Positions 44,815 to 56,819 of a stretch of 64,000 nucleotides of DNA are shown here, one piece after another (position 1 is the first letter of the stretch; each line of letters starts with the position of its first letter). A program made the translations under genes and the position numbers. The DNA is from Flavobacterium nitratireducens (GTDB lineage Bacteria; Bacteroidota; Bacteroidia; Flavobacteriales; Flavobacteriaceae): the NCBI RefSeq assembly GCF_029625335.1, contig NZ_CP121111.1, forward strand, positions 2,356,001 to 2,420,000. The letters are read 5' to 3'. A model generated the notes under the pieces. It saw only the letters and a program-made list of their open reading frames with translations. It made no database searches and was not told the origin of the DNA.

Positions 44815-46611
44815 ATGTCAGCAGAAGGTCACGATCACGCTCACGATCACGAACACGAACACCACCATAAAGAGACATTCATTACTAAATATATCTTTAG
44901 TATTGATCATAAAATGATTGCTAAGCAATACCTTATTACAGGTATTATTATGGGGATTATTGGTATTGTCATGTCTTTACTTTTCAGAATGCAGTTAGCA
45001 TGGCCAGAAGAATCTTTTAAAATATTCAATGTTTTATTAGGTGATAAATTTGCACCAGAAGGTGTAATGGCTAATGATGTTTATCTTGCATTAGTGACAA
45101 TCCATGGTACTATCATGGTATTCTTTGTATTGACTGCTGGATTAAGTGGTACTTTTAGTAACCTACTTATTCCACTTCAAATTGGTGCTAGAGATATGGC
45201 TTCAGGATTTATGAATATGATTTCTTACTGGTTGTTTTTCTTATCAGCAGTAGTAATGATTATTTCTTTATTCGTTGAGTCAGGACCTGCATCAGCTGGA
45301 TGGACAATTTATCCTCCTTTAAGTGCTTTACCACAAGCTATTCCTGGTTCAGGAACGGGTATGACTCTTTGGTTGGTATCTATGGCTATTTTCATCGCAT
45401 CTTCATTAATGGGATCTTTGAACTACATTGTTACTGTAATCAACTTAAGAACTAAAGGAATGTCTATGACTAGACTTCCGCTTACTATCTGGACATTCTT
45501 TATTACTGCTATTATTGGGGTACTTTCTTTCCCAGTGTTATTATCTGCAGCTTTATTATTGATTTTCGATAGAAGTTTTGGTACTTCTTTCTTCTTGTCT
45601 GATATTTATATTGCTGGAGAAGTTTTACACAATCAAGGTGGATCACCAGTATTGTTTGAACACTTATTCTGGTTCTTAGGTCACCCTGAGGTATATATCG
45701 TAATCTTACCTGCAATGGGTCTTGTATCTGAAATTATGGCAACAAACTCTCGTAAGCCTATCTTTGGTTACAGAGCGATGATTATGTCAGTTCTTGCAAT
45801 TGCGTTCCTTTCTACAATTGTATGGGGTCACCACATGTTTATTTCAGGTATGAATCCTTTCTTAGGTTCTGTATTTACTTTTACAACATTATTAATTGCA
45901 ATTCCATCTGCTGTAAAAGCCTTCAACTGGATTACAACTTTATGGAAAGGAAATTTACAAATGAATCCTGCGATGTTGTTCTCTATCGGGATGGTTTCTA
46001 CTTTCATCACTGGAGGTTTAACAGGAATCATTTTAGGAGATAGTACACTAGATATCAATGTTCACGATACTTACTTTGTTGTTGCTCACTTCCACTTAGT
46101 AATGGGTATCTCTGCACTTTATGGAATGTTTGCTGGTATTTACCACTGGTTCCCTAAAATGTTTGGAAGAATGATGAATAAAAACTTAGGTTATATTCAC
46201 TTTTGGATTACTGCAGTTTGTGCTTATGGAGTTTTCTTCCCAATGCACTTTATCGGATTAGCAGGTTTACCAAGACGTTATTATACGAATACAAACTTTC
46301 CACTATTCGACGATTTGCAAAACGTGAATGTATTAATTACAACTTTTGCTTTAGTTGGAGCAGCTTTCCAATTAGTATTCTTGTATAATTTCTTTAGTAG
46401 TATTTTCTACGGTAAGAAAGCAGAGCAAAATCCATGGAGATCTACTACATTAGAGTGGACAACTCCTGTAGAGCATATTCATGGTAACTGGCCAGGTGAA
46501 ATTCCTGAAGTTCACCGTTGGGCTTATGATTATAGTAACCCAGAGCACGAGGATGATTTCGTACCTCAAACGGTTCCAATGAAACCAGGTGAATCAGTTT
46601 TACACCACTAA
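44815..46611 (+). CDS. coxA: Cytochrome c oxidase subunit I
   Basis: The 598-residue heme-copper catalytic subunit with twelve membrane helices. Heme and copper ligands are visible in HGTIMVFFV, the CuB motif HPEVYIVILPAMG, GHHMF, and HDTYFVVAHFHLVMG. The tyrosine of the HPEVY motif is the usual crosslinked residue. The N-terminus is His-rich (HDHAHDHEHEHHHKE). It ends the act-cox operon; no subunit III gene follows here. A strong terminator lies 10 bp after. Confidence 0.97.
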   Translation: MSAEGHDHAHDHEHEHHHKETFITKYIFSIDHKMIAKQYLITGIIMGIIGIVMSLLFRMQLAWPEESFKIFNVLLGDKFAPEGVMANDVYLALVTIHGTIMVFFVLTAGLSGTFSNLLIPLQIGARDMASGFMNMISYWLFFLSAVVMIISLFVESGPASAGWTIYPPLSALPQAIPGSGTGMTLWLVSMAIFIASSLMGSLNYIVTVINLRTKGMSMTRLPLTIWTFFITAIIGVLSFPVLLSAALLLIFDRSFGTSFFLSDIYIAGEVLHNQGGSPVLFEHLFWFLGHPEVYIVILPAMGLVSEIMATNSRKPIFGYRAMIMSVLAIAFLSTIVWGHHMFISGMNPFLGSVFTFTTLLIAIPSAVKAFNWITTLWKGNLQMNPAMLFSIGMVSTFITGGLTGIILGDSTLDINVHDTYFVVAHFHLVMGISALYGMFAGIYHWFPKMFGRMMNKNLGYIHFWITAVCAYGVFFPMHFIGLAGLPRRYYTNTNFPLFDDLQNVNVLITTFALVGAAFQLVFLYNFFSSIFYGKKAEQNPWRSTTLEWTTPVEHIHGNWPGEIPEVHRWAYDYSNPEHEDDFVPQTVPMKPGESVLHH

Positions 46612-46620
46612 TAAATATAA

Positions 46621-46648
46621 AACCTCTGATAGTTCAGAGGTTTTTTTT
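46621..46648 (+). terminator. Terminator of the act-cox operon
   Basis: A perfect stem aacctctga / tcagaggtt with a 4 nt loop, followed by eight T's. Confidence 0.9.
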
Positions 46649-46711
46649 ATGCCTTATTTTTACTTTTGTTATTATTTCTAAAACACAAATGCTTTTCTTT
46701 ATCTTTGCAAA

Positions 46712-47734
46712 ATGAATGAAAATTTAGACCCAACAACGCGAGGATATAATTCCGAAGAGCTTGATCTTGATAAAAGATTAAGACCTCTCAGTTTTGATGA
46801 TTTTGCTGGTCAAGATCAGGTTTTGGAAAATTTAAAAGTATTTGTTGCAGCAGCTAATCAGCGTAGTGAAGCTTTAGATCATACTTTGTTTCATGGTCCT
46901 CCAGGTTTAGGTAAAACTACTTTGGCTAATATTTTAGCAAATGAATTAGGTGTAGGTATTAAGATAACTTCGGGGCCAGTATTAGATAAACCAGGGGATT
47001 TAGCAGGGTTATTAACTAATCTTGATGAAAGAGATGTTTTGTTTATAGATGAAATTCATCGTTTGAGTCCTATCGTTGAAGAATATTTGTATTCGGCTAT
47101 GGAGGATTTCAAAATTGATATTATGATTGAATCAGGACCCAATGCAAGAACGGTTCAGATTAATCTAAATCCTTTTACATTAATTGGAGCTACAACACGT
47201 TCTGGACTTTTAACTGCTCCCATGCGCGCCCGATTTGGGATTCAATCTAGGTTGCAATATTATACGGTTGAATTATTGTCGACTATTATTCAGCGTAGTG
47301 CTTCTATTTTGAAAATGCCAATTACAATGGAAGCTGCAATAGAAATTGCAGGAAGAAGTAGAGGGACTCCAAGGATAGCCAATGCGCTTTTACGAAGAGT
47401 TCGAGATTTTGCTCAAATAAAAGGGAATGGTACTATTGATATTGAAATATCAAAATATGCTTTACAAGCATTGAATGTAGATGCTCATGGTTTAGATGAA
47501 ATGGACAACAAGATACTCAATACTATTATTGATAAGTTTAAAGGTGGTCCTGTTGGTCTTACTACCTTGGCTACTGCTGTATCTGAAAGTAGTGAAACCA
47601 TAGAAGAAGTGTATGAACCTTTTTTAATCCAAGAAGGTTTTATTATGCGTACTCCACGTGGACGAGAAGTTACCGAAAAGGCTTATAAGCATTTAGGAAA
47701 AGTAAGAACCAATATTCAGGGAGGACTTTTCTAA
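46712..47734 (+). CDS. ruvB: Holliday junction branch migration helicase RuvB
   Basis: A 340-residue AAA+ motor that drives Holliday junctions with RuvA. Walker A is [10 protein letters not shown], Walker B LFIDEIHR, sensor I is in [10 protein letters not shown], and the C-terminal winged helix holds [15 protein letters not shown] and [21 protein letters not shown] -7 element lies at 46700-46707, and the ATG follows it by 4 bp, so the transcript is nearly leaderless. Confidence 0.97.
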   Translation: MNENLDPTTRGYNSEELDLDKRLRPLSFDDFAGQDQVLENLKVFVAAANQRSEALDHTLFHGPPGLGKTTLANILANELGVGIKITSGPVLDKPGDLAGLLTNLDERDVLFIDEIHRLSPIVEEYLYSAMEDFKIDIMIESGPNARTVQINLNPFTLIGATTRSGLLTAPMRARFGIQSRLQYYTVELLSTIIQRSASILKMPITMEAAIEIAGRSRGTPRIANALLRRVRDFAQIKGNGTIDIEISKYALQALNVDAHGLDEMDNKILNTIIDKFKGGPVGLTTLATAVSESSETIEEVYEPFLIQEGFIMRTPRGREVTEKAYKHLGKVRTNIQGGLF

Positions 47735-47806
47735 AGTTATGAGTTGTGAGTTTAAAACTTACACATGACCCACAACTCATAACTGACAATTCAAAACTCA
47801 AAAATC
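47735..47806. repeat. Simple repeat between ruvB and queG
   Basis: The gap is built of gttatgagttgtgagt and its inverted form acaactcataactgac, then aattcaaaactcaaaaa. It resembles the spacer at 3169-3194 and could fold on itself. Confidence 0.55.
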
Positions 47807-48727
47807 ATCGACAATAAATCAAAATATTCACAATTTATCAAATCCGAAGCCAAACGCCTCGGATTTTTGTCTTGTGGTATATCTAAGGCTGGTTTTTTAG
47901 AAGAAGAAGCTCCTCGATTAGAAAATTGGTTGAATAAAAACCTCAATGGGCAGATGAGTTACATGGAGAATAATTTTGATAAACGACTCAATCCTATTTT
48001 GCTTGTTGATGATGCAAAAAGTGTGGTTTCTCTTTTACTCAATTATTATCCCGATAAAGAACAGGTTTTAGATTCGTACAAGATTTCTAAATATGCTTAC
48101 GGTAAAGATTATCATTTTGTGATCAAAGAGAAATTAAAGGAGTTGCTGTTCTCTATTCAGGAAAATATCGGAGAGGTTTCTGGTCGGGTTTTTGTTGATT
48201 CTGCACCTGTTTTAGATAAGGCCTGGGCTGCTAAAAGTGGTTTGGGCTGGATAGGGAAGAACAGTAATTTATTGACTCAAAAAGTAGGCTCATTTTACTT
48301 TATAGCCGAATTAATTATCGACCTTGATTTAGAATACGATCATCCTACAACGAATCATTGTGGAAGCTGTACTGCCTGTATCGATGCTTGTCCTACACAA
48401 GCTATTATTGCCCCTTATATTGTTGATGGTAGTAAATGTATTTCTTATTTTACAATTGAGCTTAAAGATAATATTCCTATAGAAATGAAAGGTCAATTTG
48501 ATGATTGGGCTTTTGGTTGTGATACCTGTCAGGATGTTTGCCCATGGAATCGTTTTGCCAAAAGTCATAATGAACCACTTTTTGATTCCAATCCTACTTT
48601 ACTTACCATGACTAAACAGGATTGGGAAGAAATGACTGAGGAAACTTTTAAAATTGTTTTTAAAGATTCTCCAGTCAAAAGAACAAAGTATCAGGGATTA
48701 ATGAGAAATATTAAGTTTTTACGCTAA
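47807..48727 (+). CDS. queG: Epoxyqueuosine reductase QueG, start uncertain
   Basis: QueG makes queuosine from epoxyqueuosine in tRNA and needs cobalamin and two [4Fe-4S] clusters. The cluster motifs [13 protein letters not shown] and [10 protein letters not shown] are intact, as is the N-terminal domain. The family's usual N-terminus ([26 protein letters not shown]) is encoded here, but the frame up to the next stop at 47780-47782 contains no ATG, GTG or TTG before the TTG at 47867. Non-canonical ATC (47804 or 47807) or ATT/CTG codons lie at the expected place. With TTG 47867 the protein is 286 residues and loses about 20 conserved residues. Confidence 0.85.
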   Translation: MDNKSKYSQFIKSEAKRLGFLSCGISKAGFLEEEAPRLENWLNKNLNGQMSYMENNFDKRLNPILLVDDAKSVVSLLLNYYPDKEQVLDSYKISKYAYGKDYHFVIKEKLKELLFSIQENIGEVSGRVFVDSAPVLDKAWAAKSGLGWIGKNSNLLTQKVGSFYFIAELIIDLDLEYDHPTTNHCGSCTACIDACPTQAIIAPYIVDGSKCISYFTIELKDNIPIEMKGQFDDWAFGCDTCQDVCPWNRFAKSHNEPLFDSNPTLLTMTKQDWEEMTEETFKIVFKDSPVKRTKYQGLMRNIKFLR

Positions 48728-48728
48728 A

Positions 48729-49754
48729 TTAGACTCTTTTCGATGATTCTCTGACTATTAGATTTGTATCTAATTCTATGGTTTTTGGAGAAAAAGGTAT
48801 TTTATCTTTATTGCTGTTTATTTCCTCCAAAAGTAATTTGATCGCAACGGTTCCCATTTCATGACTTGGTTGATCTACTGTACTTATTTTTGGAGTAAAA
48901 ACCTGTGAGATGAACCAATTACTGAAACCTATTACCGCTATTTGTTGCGGTACTTTGATACCTATTTCATTAAAATGAGAAAGCAATCCTACTGCTACTA
49001 AATCAGTTATAACAAATATCCCATCAACATCTGGATGTTCATTAATAATTTGTTTGGCAAATTCAATTCCTTCTTCAAAAGTTACATTTTTACAGGTGTA
49101 AACAAGATTTGGGTCAAAAGTGATATTGTTTTTTTCTAAGGCTTTTTTGTAACCTATAAATCGATCTATAGCATTTTGAGGATTTTCTGGACCACGTATA
49201 TGCGCAATTTTTTTACATCCTTGGTCTATTAAATGTTGGACAGCATTCATAGCAGCTTTTTGGTCATTTATGATAACTTTAGAGCAGTTTGCTAATTTTG
49301 CTATTTTGTCGAACATTACTAAAGGAATTTTTCTATTAATAATATTTTGTAGATGTTCATTGTAATTGGATTCATTTGATAGCGATATCAATATACCATC
49401 AACTCTCTTGTTGATAAGTAATTCTACTTGTTTGATTTCTAATTCTATAGATTCATTTGACTGAAGGATAATTACTAAGTAACCATTTTTTTCAGCTTCT
49501 TCAATAATTGAATTAATTATATTCGAAAAAAAATGATGCATTACTTCTGGAATTATAAGTCCAATAGTTTTAGATTCTTTTGTTCTTAAATTAACTGCAA
49601 AACTGTTGGGAGTATAATGTAGTTCTTGGGCTAAATCAATAACAGCTTTTCTTGTTTTTTCACTTACATCGGGATAATTTTTAAGTGCCTTAGAAACTGT
49701 TGTTATTGAAATACCTAATTTTTCTGCTATTTCTTTAAGAGTTATATTATTCAT
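48729..49754 (-). CDS. LacI-family regulator, paralogue 1 of the sugar locus
   Basis: A 341-residue repressor-type protein. The HTH is ITLKEIAEKLGISITTVSKALKNYP, followed by the hinge and the sugar-binding core (TIGLIIPEVMHHFFSNI, PLVMFDKIAKLANCSKVIINDQKAA, ISTVDQPSHEMG). It is closely related to the next gene, so the two arose by duplication. Both belong to the minus arm that begins at the GH32 gene and would bind the boxes at 58470-58505 and 63231-63266; this is inferred from location and from the matched boxes. Confidence 0.93.
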   Translation of the reverse strand: MNNITLKEIAEKLGISITTVSKALKNYPDVSEKTRKAVIDLAQELHYTPNSFAVNLRTKESKTIGLIIPEVMHHFFSNIINSIIEEAEKNGYLVIILQSNESIELEIKQVELLINKRVDGILISLSNESNYNEHLQNIINRKIPLVMFDKIAKLANCSKVIINDQKAAMNAVQHLIDQGCKKIAHIRGPENPQNAIDRFIGYKKALEKNNITFDPNLVYTCKNVTFEEGIEFAKQIINEHPDVDGIFVITDLVAVGLLSHFNEIGIKVPQQIAVIGFSNWFISQVFTPKISTVDQPSHEMGTVAIKLLLEEINSNKDKIPFSPKTIELDTNLIVRESSKRV

Positions 49755-49833
49755 AAATAGACTTGGGTTTGGGTTGGTTTTTTTAGTCTTTTTTAAGTTA
49801 ATTAATATGTTAGGACTGTACTACTAGGGCGAT

Positions 49834-50853
49834 TTATGTTGATTCTCTTATAATTAATTTTGTTTCAATCTCAATCGACTGAAAAGATACAGGTAGATTA
49901 TTTCTTTTTAAATCAATTTCATTAAATAATATTTCTGCTGATTTTTTTCCCATTTCAAATCCTGGTTGATCAATAGTAGTTAAAGTAGGTGAAATGACAT
50001 TTGAAATAAACCAATTGCTGAAGCCTAAAACTGCAATTTGATTGGGGATTGAAATACCTATTTCATTAAAATATTTTATTATTCCTATGGCAACTAGATC
50101 TGTTACAGCAAAAATGGCATCTACTTCAGGATTTTCAATAATCAATTTTTTAGCATTTTCATATCCATCCTCAAAATCATTGTTGTTATCACAATCATAG
50201 ACTAATGAAGGGTTATACTCAATTTGATTATCTTCTAGTGCTTTTTTATAACCTAAAAAGCGATCAATTGAATTTTGAGGGATGTAGGCTCCTCTAAAAT
50301 GAGCGATTTTTTTGTATCCTTTTTTAATTAAATAATCTACAGCATCATAGGCTGCTTTTTGATCATTAATCATTACTTTCGAGCATTCGACAATTTTTGC
50401 AATTTTGTCAAAAAGCACCAAGGGAATTTTTTGTGAAAGAATTTCATTTAAATGAAAAAAATCACCTGTTCCATTGGATAGTGAGATAATAATTCCGTCT
50501 ACTCTTTTGTTTATGAGTAGTTTAATTTGTTTTTTTTCTAATTCAAAATTTTCATCAGACTGTAATATGATAACCAAATAATCTCTTTTTTCTGCTTCTT
50601 CTAAAATTCCTTTAATTACATTAGAAAAGAAATGATGTACAATTGTAGGAATAATTAGCCCGATAGTTTTTGATTCTTTCGTTCTTAAGTTAACAGCAAA
50701 GCTATTAGGCGTGTAATTTAATTGACTAGCTAATTCAATAACAGCCTGTTTAGTTTTTTCACTTACATCTGGATAGTTTTTTAATGATTTAGATACTGTC
50801 GCAATCGAAATTCCTAATTGTTCAGCGATTTCTTTGAGAGTAGTATTGTTCAT
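49834..50853 (-). CDS. LacI-family regulator, paralogue 2 of the sugar locus
   Basis: A 339-residue paralogue of the adjacent gene. The HTH is TTLKEIAEQLGISIATVSKSLKNYP; in the recognition helix T-to-A and A-to-S changes separate it from paralogue 1. The ligand domain (TIGLIIPTIVHHFFSNVIKGIL, PLVLFDKIAKIVECSKVMINDQKAA, LTTIDQPGFEMG) matches well. The two may sense different sugars while binding like sites. It lies 79 bp upstream of paralogue 1 and 110 bp after the GH13 gene. Confidence 0.93.
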   Translation of the reverse strand: MNNTTLKEIAEQLGISIATVSKSLKNYPDVSEKTKQAVIELASQLNYTPNSFAVNLRTKESKTIGLIIPTIVHHFFSNVIKGILEEAEKRDYLVIILQSDENFELEKKQIKLLINKRVDGIIISLSNGTGDFFHLNEILSQKIPLVLFDKIAKIVECSKVMINDQKAAYDAVDYLIKKGYKKIAHFRGAYIPQNSIDRFLGYKKALEDNQIEYNPSLVYDCDNNNDFEDGYENAKKLIIENPEVDAIFAVTDLVAIGIIKYFNEIGISIPNQIAVLGFSNWFISNVISPTLTTIDQPGFEMGKKSAEILFNEIDLKRNNLPVSFQSIEIETKLIIREST

Positions 50854-50963
50854 GTAGCTTATATAATAAAATCAAAAAAAACTGTTAAATAAAAACGAAT
50901 TTACAATTTATTTCTGTAAATCAATTTTTATAAAACAGTTTATTAAAAAAATATGTCTGTTGT

Positions 50964-52658
50964 TTACTTAAGTTCTATAATTGCAGCTTCATAAGGTCTT
51001 AATGTATTCTTACTTATTTCTTTTGTATTGTTGTAATTATCTAGTATGATTTTAGATCCTTTTGTTGAAATATTAATATCAAAAACGCTATTGTTTGCTG
51101 TGAAATTCAATAACACTACTATTCTTTTTCCGTTTAACTCTCTTAGGTAAGCAAATACATTTGGATTTTCTTTGTCTAATAAAGTATAAGTACCATAAAC
51201 CAAAGTAGGTTCATTTTTTCGTAATTCAACTAGTTTCCTAAAATAATTTAAAATTGAATTCGGATCGTTTTCTTGAGCTTCAACATTAACACTAGTGTAA
51301 TCAGGGTTTACTTTTAGCCAAGGTTTTTCAGTAGTGAATCCTCCATTTTTATCTGAATTCCATTGCATTGGTGTGCGTCCATTTTCTCTTGAAGTTTGTT
51401 TTTGTTCTTCTAAGAATGCTTTTAGATCACCGCCTTTTTCTTTTAATCCAAGATATTTGTTTCGGGTATCAACATCATTATAATCCTCGATAGAATCGAA
51501 ACGAATGTTTTTCATTCCAATTTCATCACCGTAATAATAAAAAGAAGTTCCCCTCATGGTCATCACAAAAGTAGAAAGCATTTTTGAGGAAATAGTTCTG
51601 AATTCTGGAGTGTCGTTTCCAAATTTACTAACCATACGTGGTTGGTCATGATTAGCCATGAAAATAGATAGCCACCCTTTGTCTTTGAAGTATTCATCAT
51701 ATCTTGAGAATATTTTTTTGTATTTATTCAAACCAAATTCTCTAATATGTTTCCCTATATCTACACTTTCAAAATGGTATGCGATGTTAAGTTCTTTTCG
51801 CTCTGGATCAACAAAACGCATTGCATCCTCAGGAGAGCTACCAGCTCCTTCAGCAACGGTCATTACATTTGGATATTTGCTCAATACCTCACGATTCATT
51901 TCTTGTATATAATCATGTAAATGAGGGCCTTCACCGTAATATTTTTGAACCTCTTTTTGATAACCTTCAGGCAATACGGGCCAGGATGTGTCTTTTGAAA
52001 TATATTGAAATGCATCCATACGGAACCCATCTATACCTTTATCTAACCAAAAACGCATAATATCATAAATTTCCTGTCTTAGTTTCGGGTTTTCCCAATT
52101 CAAATCAGGTTGTTTTCTGGAAAAATAGTGAAGATAGTACGAATCTGTTTTAGCATCGTATTTCCATGCATCACTATTTACATCAAAGAAACTCCATCTG
52201 TAAGGTGGTTTACCTTTTTCAGCAGGCCACCAGTGGTAATAATCTCTATAAGGATTGTCTCTGGAACTGCTGGCTTGTTTAAACCATTCGTGCTCATCAC
52301 TACTGTGATTTACCACTAAATCCATTATTAGTTTTATGCCACGTTCATGCATTCCTTTTAGTAAAAGATCAAAATCTTCCATCGTTCCAAAATCTTTCAT
52401 GATTTCACGATAGTTACTAATATCATAACCATTGTCATCATTTGGTGATTCGTATATTGGGTTTAGCCATATAGCATTAATACCTAAGCTTTTTAGATAA
52501 TCCAATTTTGAGATAATTCCTTTCAGATCCCCAATACCATCTCCGTCACTATCATTAAAACTTCTAGGATAAATTTGATAGATTACAGCTTCTTTCCACC
52601 ATTTTTTATCAGTGGCATGATTTTTAACTTGAGCCTTTAAACCTAAACCAGATAGCAT
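50964..52658 (-). CDS. GH13 alpha-glucosidase (oligo-1,6-glucosidase/sucrase-like), signal peptide frame broken
   Basis: A GH13 alpha-glucosidase, 564 residues from the ATG at 52658. All catalytic motifs are present: [22 protein letters not shown] (nucleophile Asp), TVAEGAG (acid Glu), MANHDQPRM. It hydrolyses alpha-1,6, alpha-1,4 or sucrose-type bonds; the exact specificity is unknown. Upstream the frame continues as ILSLAAGLMLSGLGLKAQ, plainly a signal peptide, but the natural ATG at 52699 (MKKIIP) is one base out of register. Translation from 52658 would start inside the signal peptide, so export is doubtful unless the indel is an error. Confidence 0.88.
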   Translation of the reverse strand: MLSGLGLKAQVKNHATDKKWWKEAVIYQIYPRSFNDSDGDGIGDLKGIISKLDYLKSLGINAIWLNPIYESPNDDNGYDISNYREIMKDFGTMEDFDLLLKGMHERGIKLIMDLVVNHSSDEHEWFKQASSSRDNPYRDYYHWWPAEKGKPPYRWSFFDVNSDAWKYDAKTDSYYLHYFSRKQPDLNWENPKLRQEIYDIMRFWLDKGIDGFRMDAFQYISKDTSWPVLPEGYQKEVQKYYGEGPHLHDYIQEMNREVLSKYPNVMTVAEGAGSSPEDAMRFVDPERKELNIAYHFESVDIGKHIREFGLNKYKKIFSRYDEYFKDKGWLSIFMANHDQPRMVSKFGNDTPEFRTISSKMLSTFVMTMRGTSFYYYGDEIGMKNIRFDSIEDYNDVDTRNKYLGLKEKGGDLKAFLEEQKQTSRENGRTPMQWNSDKNGGFTTEKPWLKVNPDYTSVNVEAQENDPNSILNYFRKLVELRKNEPTLVYGTYTLLDKENPNVFAYLRELNGKRIVVLLNFTANNSVFDINISTKGSKIILDNYNNTKEISKNTLRPYEAAIIELK

Positions 52659-52781
52659 TAGGCCAGCGGCAAGACTCAGGATGGAATAATTTTTTTCATC
52701 GTTTATTTTTTTAGTTAAGGATTTAAAATTTAATTTTTCTACTACGCTATATTTTTTTTGAATAATTTGTAATGAGTATTG

Positions 52782-54544
<1,763 letters not shown>

Positions 54545-54558
54545 ATTTATAGTTAGTT

Positions 54559-55443
54559 TTAAATATTCATAAATTTAATAATTGCTTTTTCAGTGATTTT
54601 AGGATTTGCCCCAACCTTGCTTGCAACTAAGGCTCCTAAACCACAAGCAAAATCAATTGCTTTTTGAGGCTCAACCCTGTTTAGTAATTTTGTTAGTAAT
54701 CCTGCTAAAAAAGAATCACCGGCACCTACAGTATCTGCTACGGTTATTTTATAACCACTATTGTAAAATAATTGTTTGTTATAAAGTAAAACAGCTCCGT
54801 GACTGCCTTTAGTTACACAAATATGTGGGGTATTGGTTTTTTCGGCAATGAAATAAATGTTTTGTTCCAAAGAGTGGTAGGGAGAATCTAAATAAGTGCT
54901 AATTTCATACAATTCATCATCATTGAATTTAATAAAATCGGCTTTTTCCATTAAATCCAAAAGTAGTTCTTTGTTATAAAAAGGAGGCCTTAGGTTAGTA
55001 TCAAATATTTTGTATTTGGCAACATTCAATAATGATAATAAACTTAAATAAGAAGTTATGTCTCTGCAAGCCAAGCTGCCAAATACTAATGCATCAGCAT
55101 CTTTTACTGCATTTTGAGCTTCTGAAGTTGCTTCAATTTTATCCCAGGCTACAGGGTAATTGATGGTGTAAGATGCTGAGCCCTTTTCGTCTAATTGTAC
55201 TAGTACTTCACCGGTGGGAAGAGAACTGTCTATTTGTATGTTTTTTGTGTTTATTTCGTTTTTATCAATAAAATGGAGCAATTCTTTTCCAGCTTCATCA
55301 TCACCAATTCGACTGATAATTTGAGTGTCAATTCCCAATGAAGCCATTCGGGCAGCCACATTTAATGGCGCTCCTCCAATTTTTCTGTGAGAAGGAAATA
55401 CATCAAAAAGAATTTCACCGAAACATACTATTCTTGTGTTCAT
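54559..55443 (-). CDS. PfkB-family fructokinase
   Basis: A 294-residue sugar kinase that phosphorylates fructose released by the GH32 and GH13 enzymes. The N-terminal motif IVCFGEILFDVFPSHRKIGGAPLNVAARMASLG and the C-terminal ATP-site motif DTVGAGDSFLAGLLTKLL are intact, with the catalytic Asp. It starts 2 bp after the MFS stop, a tight operon. It is the intact counterpart of the pseudogene at 5143-6066, though the two are not near-identical. Confidence 0.92.
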   Translation of the reverse strand: MNTRIVCFGEILFDVFPSHRKIGGAPLNVAARMASLGIDTQIISRIGDDEAGKELLHFIDKNEINTKNIQIDSSLPTGEVLVQLDEKGSASYTINYPVAWDKIEATSEAQNAVKDADALVFGSLACRDITSYLSLLSLLNVAKYKIFDTNLRPPFYNKELLLDLMEKADFIKFNDDELYEISTYLDSPYHSLEQNIYFIAEKTNTPHICVTKGSHGAVLLYNKQLFYNSGYKITVADTVGAGDSFLAGLLTKLLNRVEPQKAIDFACGLGALVASKVGANPKITEKAIIKFMNI

Positions 55444-55445
55444 AT

Positions 55446-56774
55446 TTAATTTTTATTTGATAAACTTTCGGATAATTCTTCCAGTGTTCTTCCTTTCGTT
55501 TCAGGCATTTTAAATACTACCCAAAGTAATTGAAATACCATCATGATACAGAAAATAGCAAATACTATCGTAGTTCCAATTTCTTTGAATAAAAACGGAA
55601 TGAAAGAAGGTATTAATGCAGCTAATATCCAGTGCACTGAGGTGCCAAATGAAGTTCCTGTCGCTCTTAATTTATTGGGAAATAATTCGGAGATAAACAC
55701 CCATATCACTGCGCCCTGACCAATAGCGTGGGAGGCTATAAAAAGGAAAAAGAAAACAGGAACTGCTATTCCTTTCCATTCATAATAGAACGCAGCGGTT
55801 ACCAGTCCTAAAGAGATAATATACCCAACAGAGCCTAAATACATTAATGTTTTTCGGCCAAATTTGTCGATTAATGATATTCCAATTAGAGTAAATAACA
55901 AATTGATAATACCAATACCAATACTACTCAAAAAAGAAGCTGATTTTTCTAATCCAGCTAATTCAAAAATGCGGGGTGCATAGTATAAAAAGGCATTAAT
56001 TCCGGAAAGTTGATTGAAAAAAGCAATAAAAAATGCTAATAATAATGGTTTTCTGTATTTTTTCATAAAAATAGATTCATTGTCTATTTCGTGAGCAGTT
56101 TCATTTTCTATTGCTGCAATTTCTTCCGCTACTTGTTCATCTGTATTGATTTGTTTTAAAATCGCAATTGCTTGCGTTCTGTCTTTTTTATATTCGAAAA
56201 TCCAACGTGGACTTTCCGGAATTCCTAAAACGAGTAAAGTGTAAATAAAAGCTGGGAAAGATTGGATTCCTAACATCCAACGCCAGGAGTTTTCACCAAT
56301 GTCTTGTAAGTAGAAATTTGAAGTAAAGGCAATGAGTATCCCAAAAACGATATTAAATTGATATAATGCCACCAATTTTCCACGGTCTTTTGCAGGAGCT
56401 ATTTCGGAAACATAGGTAGGAGCTGCAATAGTAGATGTCCCAATTCCAATTCCGCCAAGGAATCTGAAAATTGAAAAAATGATAGAATCATTGGCAAAAG
56501 CTGTTCCTATTGCTGAAATAAAAAACAGTACACCAATTAATATTAAGGTCTTTTTTCTTCCTAAAATATTTGTTGGGTAGGAACCAAAAAGGGCTCCAAT
56601 TACTGTTCCCCATAAAGCAGAGGACATTACTACTAATCCGTGGTAAAGATCAGACGATCCCCATAATAATTGTAATTGTTTGTCTGCTCCTGAAATGACT
56701 ACGGTGTCAAATCCGAATAGGAAGCCCGCTAGAGCTACTACAACTGACCAGTATAATAATTTTTTTTTGTTCAT
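55446..56774 (-). CDS. MFS sugar porter
   Basis: A 442-residue transporter with twelve hydrophobic segments and sugar-porter signatures: GFDTVVISGADKQL, GRKKTLI, PESPRWIFEYK, QLSGINAFLYYAP, DKFGRKT and PETKGRTLEEL at the end. It probably imports hexoses, sucrose or fructose across the inner membrane; specificity is not shown. It lies 45 bp after the GH32 gene and 2 bp before fructokinase. Confidence 0.93.
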   Translation of the reverse strand: MNKKKLLYWSVVVALAGFLFGFDTVVISGADKQLQLLWGSSDLYHGLVVMSSALWGTVIGALFGSYPTNILGRKKTLILIGVLFFISAIGTAFANDSIIFSIFRFLGGIGIGTSTIAAPTYVSEIAPAKDRGKLVALYQFNIVFGILIAFTSNFYLQDIGENSWRWMLGIQSFPAFIYTLLVLGIPESPRWIFEYKKDRTQAIAILKQINTDEQVAEEIAAIENETAHEIDNESIFMKKYRKPLLLAFFIAFFNQLSGINAFLYYAPRIFELAGLEKSASFLSSIGIGIINLLFTLIGISLIDKFGRKTLMYLGSVGYIISLGLVTAAFYYEWKGIAVPVFFFLFIASHAIGQGAVIWVFISELFPNKLRATGTSFGTSVHWILAALIPSFIPFLFKEIGTTIVFAIFCIMMVFQLLWVVFKMPETKGRTLEELSESLSNKN

Positions 56775-56819
56775 TTTTTGGTTTTGGTTGGTTAATTTTA
56801 AAGTTAATAGTTGCTGTTC

